NCBI RefSeq assembly: GCF_019891175.1
Contig: NZ_CP072600.1
Coordinates: forward strand, 4,278,001-4,342,000
DNA from: Leptothermofonsia sichuanensis E412
GTDB taxonomy: Bacteria > Cyanobacteriota > Cyanobacteriia > Leptolyngbyales > Leptolyngbyaceae
Direction of reading: 5' to 3'
Length of the DNA stretch: 64,000 nt
Below the pieces are notes generated by a model that did no database searches, was not told the DNA's origin, and saw only the letters and a program-made list of their open reading frames with translations. The translations under genes were made by a program, and so were the position numbers. Positions 1 through 8,605 of this stretch are shown here, in pieces; position 1 is the first letter of the stretch, and each line of letters opens with the position of its first letter.

Positions 1-1675
1 GGAGGAATTCGCCCCCCCAGAGGGTGCCGTCTAAACCATAGCCAGTGCCGTCCCAGGCAATGCCTAAAACCGTCCCCGTAAGCTGATGCTCGGCCATACA
101 GGAGAGGACATGGGCATAGTGATGCTGAACCGGGATTAGCGGGATGTTGAGTTGGGCTGCCATCTGGTGGGCAAACTGGGTGGATCGGTAATCTGGATGC
201 CAGTCACAGGCAATGGCCGTCGGTTGCAGTTCATAGAACTGCTGGAAGCGGGCGATCGCCTGTTGAAACGCTGCAAATGCCGGAACGGTTTCTAAATCGC
301 CAAGGTGCTGGCTGACAAAGACGTGGTGCTTAATTGAGAAGGCGACGGTATTTTTCAAATGGGCACCAACGGCCAGAATTCTGGATGTTTGATTATGTCC
401 AGCGGGTGGAGTGATGGCAATCGGCAGTGGAGCGTAACCACGGGCACGGCGCAGGATTACAGGCTGACCCGCCAGAACCCGCACAATGGAGTCATCAATG
501 GGACGGGCGATCGCCCGATTGTGGACAAGAAACTGATCTGCAATCCCCCCCAGGCGTTGAATGGCTTCCTGTTCATCGATGCAAATTGGTTCATTGGCAA
601 GATTGCCACTGGTCGCAACGATGGGAAACCCCAGGTGATGCATCAACAGATGATGCAGGGGGGTATAGGGCAGCATAATCCCAAGACAGGGATTGTTCGG
701 AGCAACGGAGGGTGCAGGGTATGGAGTGGAGGATGGGGAGTGGGGAATGGACGAGGGTGGAGTTGCCCCACCCCCTGCATCGGAGATGATAGGCGGTTTC
801 AGGTTGAGAATGACGATTGGGGCAGCGGGCGATCGCAGCAATTGTTCTTCTAACTCAGACACCTCACAATGGGCTTTAACCAATGCCAGGGAAGGATACA
901 TCAAGGCAAACGGCCTGGCTTCCCGATGCTTTGCCCGCCGCAGGCGTTCAATGGCGTCCGGATTGCGGGCATCGACCATTAAGTGAAATCCGCCTACGCC
1001 TTTGACGGCAACAATTTTGCCCTGACGGATGGCATCGGCAGTCAGCTTCAAAGCGGTTTGAGCGGATGCCAGTGCTCTACCGGCGGTGTCCCACAACTCC
1101 AGATGGGGGCCACACTGGGGACAGGCGTTTGGCTGGGCATGGAAGCGGCGATCGCAGGGGTTGTCATACTCCCTCTGGCAACGATTGCACATGCTAAAGG
1201 GCTGCATGGTGGTGTGGGGGCGATCGTAGGGCAGCGCTTCAATGATGCTGAAGCGTGGACCACAGTTTGTGCAGTTGGTAAAGGGGTAATAATAACGACG
1301 ATTTGTGGGATCCAAAATTTCGTTGAGACAGTCCGGGCAGGTAGCCAGATCGGGTAAAACAATGGCGGTTTTTTCGCCCCCAAGGCTGGCACGAATTTCA
1401 AAAGCAGAATACCCCACAGGATCGACCCATGCGAGTTCCAGACTCTCGATCAGCGATTGCGGTGGTTTTTCCTGGTCAAGCCGAAGCAGAAAGGTGTCGA
1501 GTTGCGATCGCGGTCCTTCAATCTCAATCAAAACACCGTGGGTAGAGTTATTCACCCAACCCTTCAGTCCTAAATCCGTCGCCAGCCGATAAACAAATGG
1601 ACGAAAGCCAACCCCCTGCACAACGCCCTGAATGGCAATCGACAGGCGCTGTTGACACAGAGATTGGCTGAGCAT
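1..1675 (-). CDS. hypF: Carbamoyltransferase HypF, N-terminal part, cut by left edge
   Basis: HypF makes the cyanide ligands of the [NiFe]-hydrogenase active site by transferring a carbamoyl group from carbamoyl phosphate to HypE. About 558 codons are visible, starting at the ATG at 1673-1675. Order seen: an acylphosphatase-like domain (VQGVGFRPFVYRLA near residue 20), two zinc-finger pairs (CPDCLNE with CTNCGPRFSI, then CNRCQREY with CPQCGP), a YrdC-like domain with KGVGGFHLM and ATSGNLANEP, then the start of the Kae1-like domain (HHYAHVLSCMAEH, AWDGTGYG). The C-terminus lies outside the window. A Pro/Ser/Gly-rich stretch of about 30 residues (DNA about 700-790) interrupts the YrdC-like domain between conserved blocks and looks like an in-frame insertion. 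The gene lies on the same strand as hypA and the protease further right. Confidence 0.95.
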   Translation of the reverse strand, partial: MLSQSLCQQRLSIAIQGVVQGVGFRPFVYRLATDLGLKGWVNNSTHGVLIEIEGPRSQLDTFLLRLDQEKPPQSLIESLELAWVDPVGYSAFEIRASLGGEKTAIVLPDLATCPDCLNEILDPTNRRYYYPFTNCTNCGPRFSIIEALPYDRPHTTMQPFSMCNRCQREYDNPCDRRFHAQPNACPQCGPHLELWDTAGRALASAQTALKLTADAIRQGKIVAVKGVGGFHLMVDARNPDAIERLRRAKHREARPFALMYPSLALVKAHCEVSELEEQLLRSPAAPIVILNLKPPIISDAGGGATPPSSIPHSPSSTPYPAPSVAPNNPCLGIMLPYTPLHHLLMHHLGFPIVATSGNLANEPICIDEQEAIQRLGGIADQFLVHNRAIARPIDDSIVRVLAGQPVILRRARGYAPLPIAITPPAGHNQTSRILAVGAHLKNTVAFSIKHHVFVSQHLGDLETVPAFAAFQQAIARFQQFYELQPTAIACDWHPDYRSTQFAHQMAAQLNIPLIPVQHHYAHVLSCMAEHQLTGTVLGIAWDGTGYGLDGTLWGGEFL

Positions 1676-1704
1676 GGTTTCTATCAGTTAAGCTTTAACT
1701 CCAG

Positions 1705-2049
1705 TTACACTTTAGCAACGCCAATACCGGCAATCTTACGGTATTCCTCTGCCGCCTGCCGACAGATCACCGCACACTTTTGACAATGCTTCATCTCGTG
1801 CCGCTCGCACTCTTCAGCGCAGGCATCACAAATGTCAGCACAGGTACGGGCAAGGTGAGCAATAAAATACGAGCCTCGCACCATATAGGTGGCAGCCGTC
1901 CGACAAATTTCTGCACAGTCCAGGCAGACTCGTACACATTTCACCATGTCTGGCATTCCCATGCAGGCTCGCGCACAATATTCACAAGACACCGCACAGT
2001 GCATGGCAATATCAAAGCTGGACTGATATTCCTCATGAACTAAGAGCAT
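1705..2049 (-). CDS. Four-helix-bundle copper-storage-like (Csp/DUF326) Cys-rich protein
   Basis: This 114-residue protein is packed with regularly spaced cysteines (CAVSCEYCARAC, CVRVCLDCAEIC, CADICDACAEEC, HCQKCAVIC). That pattern fits the DUF326/Csp family, in which Cys side chains line the core of a four-helix bundle and bind many Cu(I) ions. No signal peptide is visible, so a cytosolic Csp3-like role in copper storage or buffering is likely. The start at 2047-2049 is chosen because AAGGAGGG lies 6-7 bases upstream; a longer reading from 2076 lacks such a site. It sits between hypF and a large acyltransferase gene, all on the same strand, but 29 bp from hypF, so co-transcription with hypF is possible. 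Family assignment is by motif recognition only. Confidence 0.85.
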   Translation of the reverse strand: MLLVHEEYQSSFDIAMHCAVSCEYCARACMGMPDMVKCVRVCLDCAEICRTAATYMVRGSYFIAHLARTCADICDACAEECERHEMKHCQKCAVICRQAAEEYRKIAGIGVAKV

Positions 2050-2319
2050 AATAGCCCTCCTTATGTAAGCGATCACGGAGTGCTGTTTCCATTCACTCCA
2101 GTCCGGAAAATGACTTCATAGGGCAGTTTCAGAACTCTCTTTTCCACCCGGTATCGCTGACCTGGCGCTATTCAGTAACCTGCTAACTTTGGGGATGCAA
2201 TCCAGTTGCTAAAGCAGTTAAAAAGATAGCAGAATTAGCCCCCAGGAACTCAATTGTATCCTGTGCCTGAAGCGAAGGATGCCCTTTTCCAATACGGTTT
2301 GTTACGGTACAGTGCTGGC

Positions 2320-2388
2320 GATGTTGTTGAATCGCTGTTTGAGTTGAAAGCCTTCAATTCATATATGGCAGTCCTAAATCAGTTGTGA
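2320..2388. repeat. Degenerate copy of palindromic element family D
   Basis: The stretch reads GATGTTGTTGAATCGCTGTT, then TTGAA...TTCAATTCATAT, then AAATCAGTTGTGA, which resembles the better preserved family D elements at 15029, 30702 and 47783. Ends have decayed and no clear target duplication is visible. The rest of the 2050-2472 spacer holds nothing I recognise beyond the promoter region expected for the Cys-rich protein gene. Confidence 0.45.
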
Positions 2389-2472
2389 GAGTGAGAGGCT
2401 TTGTCAGAAAAGATTCCTGGGGAATCCTTTCTCAGAATCCAGATAGGATCGCGATATAGCGTTGCTGGTTTC

Positions 2473-5355
2473 TCAGGCAGAAAGATCAATCTCTGCCCTG
2501 ACCACGGAGGCATCTGCTGCTGGTTGCAGGCGAAACCCCAGCTTTTCACAAACCCGCTGCATGGCACGGTTTTCAGCCAGAATTTCAGCACTAATGCGGA
2601 TCAGGTGCTCGTCTTGACCAGCCTGGAGTAACTGTTGCAGCAACTTTGTGCCTAATCCTTGGCACTGGTAGCGATCGCTAACCAGCAGAGCAAATTCTGC
2701 TTCGTTGGTTCCATGCAATTTACTGAGACGGGCAACCGCCAGAATTTCATGCAGTCCAGTTTCGGGGCTTTTGTAGTCAGCGACCAGTGCCATTTCGCGA
2801 TCGTAATCGATGAAACAAATGCGGGTCAGGCGATCGTGGGCTGTGCGTTGACTCAGCTTCATTAGATGAAAGTAGCGGAAATAGACACTTTGTTCAGACA
2901 GCGTTTTGTGAAACTGAATCATGAGGGGTTCATCTTCCGGTCGGATAGGACGAATCGTTACCGGGCTGTTATCCCTCAGGGTCCACCCGGACACGTACTG
3001 GGTGGGATAGGGACGAATTGCCAGTTTGGGTAGTTGCTCCTGGCGAACGTCCAGCCCGTGCAGAACAATGCGCGCATCCAGAGCCAGAAGTGGGGGCGTA
3101 GGATGGGGGGTGATGGGATGGGAAGCTTCCAGATCTGAACGGTTCGCTTCCCTGATCCATCCGTTGCTGGCTCCAGGATCCTGGCTTCTAACCAGTAGTG
3201 GATTAATGTCAATTTCTTTGATCCAGCGCTGCTCCACGACAAGTTGACTGAACCTGACCAGCAATTGCTCTAAGGCTGGCAGATCAACGGGCTGTCGTCC
3301 CCGCACGCCTTTGAGTGCCCGGTAGATGCGGGTTTGTTCCATCATCCGGCGTGCCAGCGTGGTATTTAAGGGGGGCAGGGCGATCGCCCGATCTTCATAA
3401 ACTTCTACCAGTTGGCCACCGGAGCCAAACAGCACAACGGGTCCAAACTGATGATCCAGACTGCTGCCTACGATCAGTTCATAGCCATCCAGCTTGATCA
3501 TGGGCTGGACTGTGACACCCAGAAAAGCGTTGGGGGAGGGGGAAGCAGCCTCAGCAAGCGTGGCAACTGCCGCTTCAATGCTGCGATAGGCTTTTCTGAC
3601 GGCATCCGCATCCATCAGGTTCAACTGCACACCCCCAATGTCTGATTTGTGGGTAATCGTTTGGGATAACAGTTTCAACACCACCGGATAACCAATTTCA
3701 TCGGCATAGTGGGCTGCTTCCTCTTCACTCTGGGCAACCCGGGTACAAACTACCGGGATGCCATAAGCCTCCAAAATTTGTTTGGATTCTACCTCGGTCA
3801 GCAGCGTTCGACCAGATTGACGAGCCGTTTGAAGGATTGTTTCAACGAATGCACGATCAGGGGGTTCTATCTCTGAATGGCCATCCAGGATTGGCGTTTC
3901 GTAAATACCCCGCAGGTTATAGCTATAACGCCACATGTAGCCGAATACCCGCGCGGCGGCGTCTGGATAGGGATAGGTAGGAATGCCAGCCCGGTTCAGA
4001 ATGGCTTCATCGGCAGCAATGCTACCTCCTCCCATCCAGCTTGCCAGGATGGGTTTGTGCTGGGGCAGTACGGCATGGCGTGACTCTGATGTAGTTTCGA
4101 CATAGGATTTTAATTGTTCAGCAGTTTGGGTCGGGTCAGTCATTGCCTGGGGTGTGAGAATCACCAACAACCCATCGCTATTCGGATCCTGAACGGCAAC
4201 TTCCAGGGCTTTGGCGTACCGCTGGGGGTCTGCATCCCCCAGAATATCAATCGGGTTACCATGACTCCAGTGGGGAGGCAGAAATTGATTCAATGCTGCG
4301 ATCGTGTCTTGGGACAGTTCTGCCAGTTCGCCACCCGCCGTAATCAGCGCGTCAGTTGCCAGAACACCGGGTCCACCCGCATTGGTCAAAATGGCTAAGC
4401 GCGCACCTTTGGGGCGGGGTTGTTTTGCCAGGACCTCTGCCATGTCAAATAAGTCAGAAATATCATTGACACGCAAAACTCCACAGCGATGAAAGGCGGC
4501 ATTTAGGACAGCATCACTGCCAGCCAGTGCTCCAGTATGGGAGGTTGCCGCCTTTGCTGCAGCATCTGTACGACCGGCTTTGATCACAATAATGGGTTTG
4601 GTGAGAGCTACTTCCCGCGCCGCTGATAGAAATGAACGGGCATGGGTGATCGACTCCATGTAAATCACAATGCTGTGGGTATGGGGATCGTTTCCCAAAT
4701 AGTCAATTAAGTCACCCCAGCCCACATCGAGCATGGACCCCACCGATACAAATGCGCTGAAGCCCACATTTTCACGCAGGCTCCAATCCAGGATTGCCGT
4801 ACACAGCGCTCCACTCTGACTGATAAACCCCACATTACCCGGACGTGCCATAGCCCCGGCAAAGGTGGCATTTAGCCCAGTGACTGGATTCATCACGCCC
4901 AGACAGTTGGGTCCAACCATGCGCAAATTACCCTGACGTGCCCGTTCTAAAATTTGCCGCTCAAGGGCTGCCCCGGTTTCTCCAGCTTCCTTGAATCCAG
5001 CCGAGATAATAATGGCACCTTTGACCCCTGCATCGACGCATTCACTGATTACATCAGGCACCCCCGCGGCGGGCACCACAATAATGGCTAAATCAACGGG
5101 TTCTGGAACGCTCCCTATGGTCGGGTAAGTCTTGATGCCAAGGACACTATGGCGCTTTGGGTTGACCGGAAAGACGGTTCCACCAAAGGAGTTACTCACC
5201 AGATTCCACATCACTGTTCGTCCTACGCTGCCAATTCGATCCGTAGCACCAATCACAGCGACACTTTGGGGGGCAAAAATGGCTCTCAGCGGTTGATGCT
5301 CAGTCCGTAAGACATCGTAAGCCTTGTCTGTCATTGACTTCATAGCTTCCAGCAT
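2473..5355 (-). CDS. Acyl-CoA synthetase (NDP-forming)/GNAT acetyltransferase fusion, Pat/PatZ-like
   Basis: A 960-residue protein of the Pat type, which acetylates lysines of metabolic enzymes such as acetyl-CoA synthetase. Order: CoA-binding Rossmann domain ([20 protein letters not shown], about residues 30-50), succinyl-CoA-synthetase-like domains ([10 protein letters not shown], then [11 protein letters not shown] around residue 275), an ATP-grasp domain ([25 protein letters not shown], about 500-720), a linker, and a GNAT domain ([24 protein letters not shown], about 800-955). The His in SHTGALAG corresponds to the phosphorylated His of ADP-forming acetyl-CoA synthetases, so ligase activity might survive; as I recall, Salmonella Pat lacks it. 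The linker around 3090-3195 is low-complexity ([11 protein letters not shown]) and may be an insertion. An alternative start lies a few codons downstream. Substrates are not predictable from sequence. Confidence 0.9.
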   Translation of the reverse strand: MLEAMKSMTDKAYDVLRTEHQPLRAIFAPQSVAVIGATDRIGSVGRTVMWNLVSNSFGGTVFPVNPKRHSVLGIKTYPTIGSVPEPVDLAIIVVPAAGVPDVISECVDAGVKGAIIISAGFKEAGETGAALERQILERARQGNLRMVGPNCLGVMNPVTGLNATFAGAMARPGNVGFISQSGALCTAILDWSLRENVGFSAFVSVGSMLDVGWGDLIDYLGNDPHTHSIVIYMESITHARSFLSAAREVALTKPIIVIKAGRTDAAAKAATSHTGALAGSDAVLNAAFHRCGVLRVNDISDLFDMAEVLAKQPRPKGARLAILTNAGGPGVLATDALITAGGELAELSQDTIAALNQFLPPHWSHGNPIDILGDADPQRYAKALEVAVQDPNSDGLLVILTPQAMTDPTQTAEQLKSYVETTSESRHAVLPQHKPILASWMGGGSIAADEAILNRAGIPTYPYPDAAARVFGYMWRYSYNLRGIYETPILDGHSEIEPPDRAFVETILQTARQSGRTLLTEVESKQILEAYGIPVVCTRVAQSEEEAAHYADEIGYPVVLKLLSQTITHKSDIGGVQLNLMDADAVRKAYRSIEAAVATLAEAASPSPNAFLGVTVQPMIKLDGYELIVGSSLDHQFGPVVLFGSGGQLVEVYEDRAIALPPLNTTLARRMMEQTRIYRALKGVRGRQPVDLPALEQLLVRFSQLVVEQRWIKEIDINPLLVRSQDPGASNGWIREANRSDLEASHPITPHPTPPLLALDARIVLHGLDVRQEQLPKLAIRPYPTQYVSGWTLRDNSPVTIRPIRPEDEPLMIQFHKTLSEQSVYFRYFHLMKLSQRTAHDRLTRICFIDYDREMALVADYKSPETGLHEILAVARLSKLHGTNEAEFALLVSDRYQCQGLGTKLLQQLLQAGQDEHLIRISAEILAENRAMQRVCEKLGFRLQPAADASVVRAEIDLSA

Positions 5356-5464
5356 TACATTGCCTCATTTTTGTTTCAATTCTGGTTTGTTCCAATCAAC
5401 AACACGATGGCGATCGCCGGTACTGAAAGCTAACCCTAGAGGAATAGCACTGACGTAGGGGGGA

Positions 5465-5497
5465 AGATCTCCAACTTCCCAAAGAAGTTGAAGATCT
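5465..5497. repeat. Hairpin with 14-bp arms
   Basis: AGATCTCCAACTTC and GAAGTTGAAGATCT form arms with one mismatch around a 5-base loop, in the 230-bp spacer between hypA and the acyltransferase gene. It lies upstream of the latter on the minus strand, so it may be an intergenic repeat or a terminator for hypA. No run of T follows clearly. Confidence 0.5.
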
Positions 5498-5539
5498 GGG
5501 TGATTGTATTTGGCTTAATTTAGTGCCGTTCAACCTTAG

Positions 5540-5575
5540 AGCCTATCCGAAAAGCCACAAACAGCTAAACCAGAA
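5540..5575. repeat. Partial copy of 65-bp element A (one end)
   Basis: AGCCTATCCGAAAAGCC matches the terminal repeat of family A, seen complete at 47981, 50380 and 63563. The opposite end is missing: the sequence runs into the 3' end of hypA at 5583. Confidence 0.55.
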
Positions 5576-5582
5576 ATTTCGC

Positions 5583-5924
5583 TCACGACACATCTAGAAA
5601 AGCCAGTTCAAATTCTTTACCCTGGCGTAATTCACAATTGGGCTGGTGGCATTGCGGACATTCATACAGCAAATCGACGGGTTGAAATTCCAGGTCGCAA
5701 TTGGCACAGTAACAAACCACAGGTACAAGCTCCGTCTGGAGCCAGGCATTCTCTGCAATTGTCCCTTTTTTGGCAACTTCAAACGCAAACTCCAGGGAAT
5801 CTGGCACCACTCCAGAAGCCGCCCCCACACGCATATGCACTCCATTAATATGGTGGGCACCTTCCTGGATAGCCCGCTCTACAGCACTATCTAAAATGCT
5901 TTGCATCATCCCAACTTCGTGCAT
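5583..5924 (-). CDS. hypA: Hydrogenase maturation nickel metallochaperone HypA
   Basis: HypA delivers nickel to the large subunit of [NiFe]-hydrogenase with HypB. The 113-residue protein starts MHE, whose His-2 is the nickel ligand in the family, and has a zinc domain with C73-x2-C76 and C89-x2-C92 (CANC, CPQC). Length is typical. It overlaps the upstream protease gene by 19 bp (5906-5924), showing translational coupling. The partner hypB is not in the window. Confidence 0.95.
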   Translation of the reverse strand: MHEVGMMQSILDSAVERAIQEGAHHINGVHMRVGAASGVVPDSLEFAFEVAKKGTIAENAWLQTELVPVVCYCANCDLEFQPVDLLYECPQCHQPNCELRQGKEFELAFLDVS

Positions 5925-6409
5925 GGTTCTGTCCTCGCTGAATGCATCAAATATTTAATTTCCTGCAGGGCGGTTGCAACCCCCTGAGTTGCAACGGGCG
6001 AAAGCCCCTCTCCCAGGTCAAAATTCACTCCAGGTACCATGACCCACCACCCCTGGGGACAGTTGGCATAGAGAGCCTGGGTGATTGCCAGTAAAACCTG
6101 CGGTGCGCACCAGTGACCGGATGGAGTTCCAGATTCAGCAGGCTCCAGGGCACATACTTGAAGGTCCTGTTCCAGGGTGGCCGGATAGGCATCGATAAAA
6201 ATAACCAGGTTAACACTCGCCAGCGATTCAGCCAGTTCAGGGGTGAGCTGGTGAACGGCGATCGCCTCTACATCTGGCATCCCCCAACCTGCCACTTCCC
6301 TGGCAACCTGCGGGCCTATCCCATCGTCACTGCGGAGGGGATTCCCATAACCAATGACCAGAATCGATCGGCGCAGGCTTTTGAGGCAGGCAGCTAAGTG
6401 GCAATCCAT
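5906..6409 (-). CDS. hoxW: Hydrogenase maturation protease (HoxW/HupW type)
   Basis: A 167-residue member of the HyaD/HycI endopeptidase family, which trims the C-terminus of the hydrogenase large subunit after metal insertion. Diagnostic blocks are VIGYGNPLRSDDGIG (residues 18-32), HQLTPELAESLASVN and VIFIDAYPA; the acidic residues in the first and third blocks and a His between them are the nickel-sensing positions in this family. The WWVMVPGVNFDLGEGLSP region also fits. It is the first gene of a pair with hypA, overlapping by 19 bp. Whether it serves the bidirectional (HoxW) or uptake (HupW) enzyme cannot be settled without the large-subunit gene, so the symbol is tentative. The true start may lie a few codons downstream. 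Confidence 0.85.
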   Translation of the reverse strand: MDCHLAACLKSLRRSILVIGYGNPLRSDDGIGPQVAREVAGWGMPDVEAIAVHQLTPELAESLASVNLVIFIDAYPATLEQDLQVCALEPAESGTPSGHWCAPQVLLAITQALYANCPQGWWVMVPGVNFDLGEGLSPVATQGVATALQEIKYLMHSARTEPCTKLG

Positions 6410-6471
6410 ACTATCCTGGCGCTATACGCTCAACCTGTTGGCTTCATCTAGAGATTAGAAAAACAATTTGA

Positions 6472-6972
6472 GGAACTTGTGAGGACACGGGACGGTCTGA
6501 GATTGGTATCAAGCATTACTGCTTTGACCCCTCCCTGGCTCCGGCAGGAAAGTCTGTTCTGATTGTGACGCTAACCACAAACTATGACTACTGGCAACGC
6601 ATCTATGGGCGATCGATGTATGCTGCTGAACAGATCCAGGAAGCCAACCTGCTGATTAATCTTCTGGAGCAGTTGTTACCTGGAATTAAGGCTGATATTG
6701 AGTTTGTTGATGTGGCGACTCCCCTGACCTATGAACGGTACACAGGCAACTGGCAGGGATCCAGTTGCGGCTGGCTACTGACTAAGCAGACTCTGCCGCT
6801 GATGATTAGAGGCTTACCTAAAACTCTACCTGGACTACGAAACTTCTACATGATTGGGCAGTGGGTTGAACCAGGGGGGAGTGTTCCTGTCGTGGCAATG
6901 TCTGGACGGAATATCATCCAGCAAATTTGTCATGAAGATCGGCGATTGTTTTGCGCAAGTCCCATTTCATAA
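6472..6972 (+). pseudogene. C-terminal fragment of a phytoene-desaturase/CrtO-like FAD oxidoreductase
   Basis: The frame is open from 6472 and reads HYCFDPSLAPAGKSVLIV, then YDYWQRIYG, then NFYMIGQWVEPGGSVPVVAMSG, the C-terminal third of cyanobacterial phytoene-dehydrogenase-like flavoproteins; the last block is the FAD-contacting C-terminal motif. The N-terminal dinucleotide-binding domain (GxGxxG) is missing: a stop lies at 6469-6471 and no upstream sequence before the protease gene resembles it. Only about 165 of some 500 residues remain, so this is a remnant. A GTG at 6565 could start a shorter reading, but such a product would lack half the FAD fold. Confidence 0.8.
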
Positions 6973-7045
6973 ACCACGTCTACGGTGGACATCCCTCCAC
7001 CTATTCCAGACTCACAACTGCAACACTGACAAACCACTGGTGGAT

Positions 7046-7145
7046 TGCGGCAGAAGTTTTTCACCACGAAGACACAAAGGAACACAAAGTTTCTTAGTGC
7101 GCTTAGTGTCTTTGTGGTTCAAACAAAACTGGCGGGTTATTTTCA
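7046..7145 (-). repeat. Palindromic element B, empty copy without an inserted A
   Basis: On the minus strand it runs AAAATAACCCGCCAGTTTT, TTGAACCACAAAGACACTAAG, GCGCACTAAGAAAC, then CTTCGTGGTGAAAAACTTCTGCCGC. The two inner halves are inverted copies of a CCACAAAGACAC block. It is the same unit as at 50326 and 63510, but here the GCGCACTAAGAAAC junction is uninterrupted, so it represents the ancestral empty site. Confidence 0.8.
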
Positions 7146-7155
7146 AAAACCTGCA

Positions 7156-8310
7156 CTAGGAATTGGCAATCACCTTTGCGGCGGCAGTCACCCCAGATCC
7201 TGGGGTAAAGTTTTCGTAGCCTAATTCTTGCAGGGTAGCTTCCAGAGCTGCGATCGCAGAGAGAATATCGCGATCGCTGACAAACCCCAGGTGTCCAATC
7301 CGAAAAATCTTGCCCTTGAGATGGTCCTGTCCCCCTGCCAGGGCAATGTCAAACCGTTTTTTCATGACCGAGCGGATCTGTTCAGCCTGGACCTGCTCTG
7401 GAGCAACGGCAGTAATTGCCGTGCTGGCAGCGTCGTCAGCAGCAAACAACGGTAATCCCAGGGCTTTAATGGCAGCGCGAGTAGCCTGGGTCAGGCGTAG
7501 ATGCCGGGCAAAAATGCTCTCCAATCCCTCAGCTTTCATCATACGCAGAGCAGCTTGCAGAGCAAAAAACAGGTTGACAGGTGGGGTAAATGGTGTGGTG
7601 TTTTTGGCGGCGTCCTTTTTATACTTGCCCAGATCCAGATAGAACCGGGGCAGTTTCGCGGTTTCATAAGCCTTCCAGGCTTTGGGACTGACAGCTACAA
7701 AGCCCAGTCCTGGAGGAATCATATAGCCTTTTTGAGAGCCAGAAGCAACGACATCCAATCCCCACTCATCAACGGGTACATTGTAAGCCCCCAGACTGGT
7801 CACCGTATCAACTATAATCAGCGCTTCACCATGCGCTTTAACATATCGATTAATTGTCTCCAGGTCGTTTAAGACGCCAGTTGAAGTCTCGCTATGGGTG
7901 ACAATAACGGCTTTAATCAACTTTTCCCTATCCGCCTCCAGGCTGGTACGGAATTGTTCCGGATCGAGGGCGTGTCCCCACTCTGCCGAAATCACCTCGG
8001 TCTGAACTCCGTAGGCTTTGCAGACCTGCGCCCAGCGATCGCCAAACTTCCCGTTGCTCCCCACCAGAACGCGATCGCCAGGACTGAGAAAGTTGATGAT
8101 GCCAGCCTCCATAGCACCCGTACCACTGGCAGTCAGGATCAGTAAATCATTTTGAGTCTGGTGAAGCCATTTCAGGTCTTGGGTCACCTCTTCCATCAGA
8201 GTTGAGAAATCACCACTCCGGTGGCCTATCGGGTGCTTTGCCATTGCCAGCAAAACCTGCTCTGGTACAGGCGTTGGACCAGGAATCATCAGCATCAGCT
8301 TATCGTCCAT
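7156..8310 (-). CDS. Class V PLP-dependent aminotransferase, alanine/serine-glyoxylate type
   Basis: A 384-residue fold-type I aminotransferase likely to use glyoxylate as acceptor in photorespiratory glycine formation. It starts MLMIPGPTPVP, has VIVTHSETSTG, the PLP-binding IIVDTVTSLGAY, and the Schiff-base lysine K194 in ASGSQKGYM. Length and domain layout match the serine/alanine-glyoxylate family. Cyanobacterial homologues were historically called the small subunit of soluble hydrogenase (42 kDa), a name generally regarded as mistaken; its position near hyp genes here should not revive it. Amino-donor preference (serine or alanine) is not decidable from sequence. Transcribed alone. Confidence 0.88.
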   Translation of the reverse strand: MDDKLMLMIPGPTPVPEQVLLAMAKHPIGHRSGDFSTLMEEVTQDLKWLHQTQNDLLILTASGTGAMEAGIINFLSPGDRVLVGSNGKFGDRWAQVCKAYGVQTEVISAEWGHALDPEQFRTSLEADREKLIKAVIVTHSETSTGVLNDLETINRYVKAHGEALIIVDTVTSLGAYNVPVDEWGLDVVASGSQKGYMIPPGLGFVAVSPKAWKAYETAKLPRFYLDLGKYKKDAAKNTTPFTPPVNLFFALQAALRMMKAEGLESIFARHLRLTQATRAAIKALGLPLFAADDAASTAITAVAPEQVQAEQIRSVMKKRFDIALAGGQDHLKGKIFRIGHLGFVSDRDILSAIAALEATLQELGYENFTPGSGVTAAAKVIANS

Positions 8311-8540
8311 TTGTCAGCCCCTTGTCTTTAAGAAAATTCCCTTTCAATTGTGCACGATCCAGGATTATACCGATTTAGCCAGAGGATGAGGCAGATACCT
8401 GATTCAACCTTTTGCGCCGCAGGACTTCTACAATCTAAAATCCCAAATCTAGATTCCAAAATCGAGAATGGTACTACATAATTTCCCCAGGATCGTCGAT
8501 CAACGTAAACCGAAAAATGTAACATTCTACCCCAGAATTA

Positions 8541-8605
8541 CAGAGGCATCGCTCCGTGTTCTCTGTGCCTCTGTGGTGAAGGTTCTGGTTATAAAATCTT
8601 CATTC
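8541..8605. repeat. Palindromic repeat E
   Basis: CTCCGTGTTCTCTGTGCCTCTGTGGTGAAG followed by TTATAAAATCTTCATTCC just beyond the 3' end of the coiled-coil gene. The CACCACAGAGGCACAGAGAA core recurs at 10197, 17562, 26830, 28090, 37228, 44790 and 50293. Confidence 0.6.

Noticed and set aside
7156-8310. Soluble hydrogenase subunit, suggested by position near hyp genes
   Set aside because: The PLP-binding Lys and class V motifs identify an aminotransferase; the hydrogenase name in older literature is not supported by sequence.
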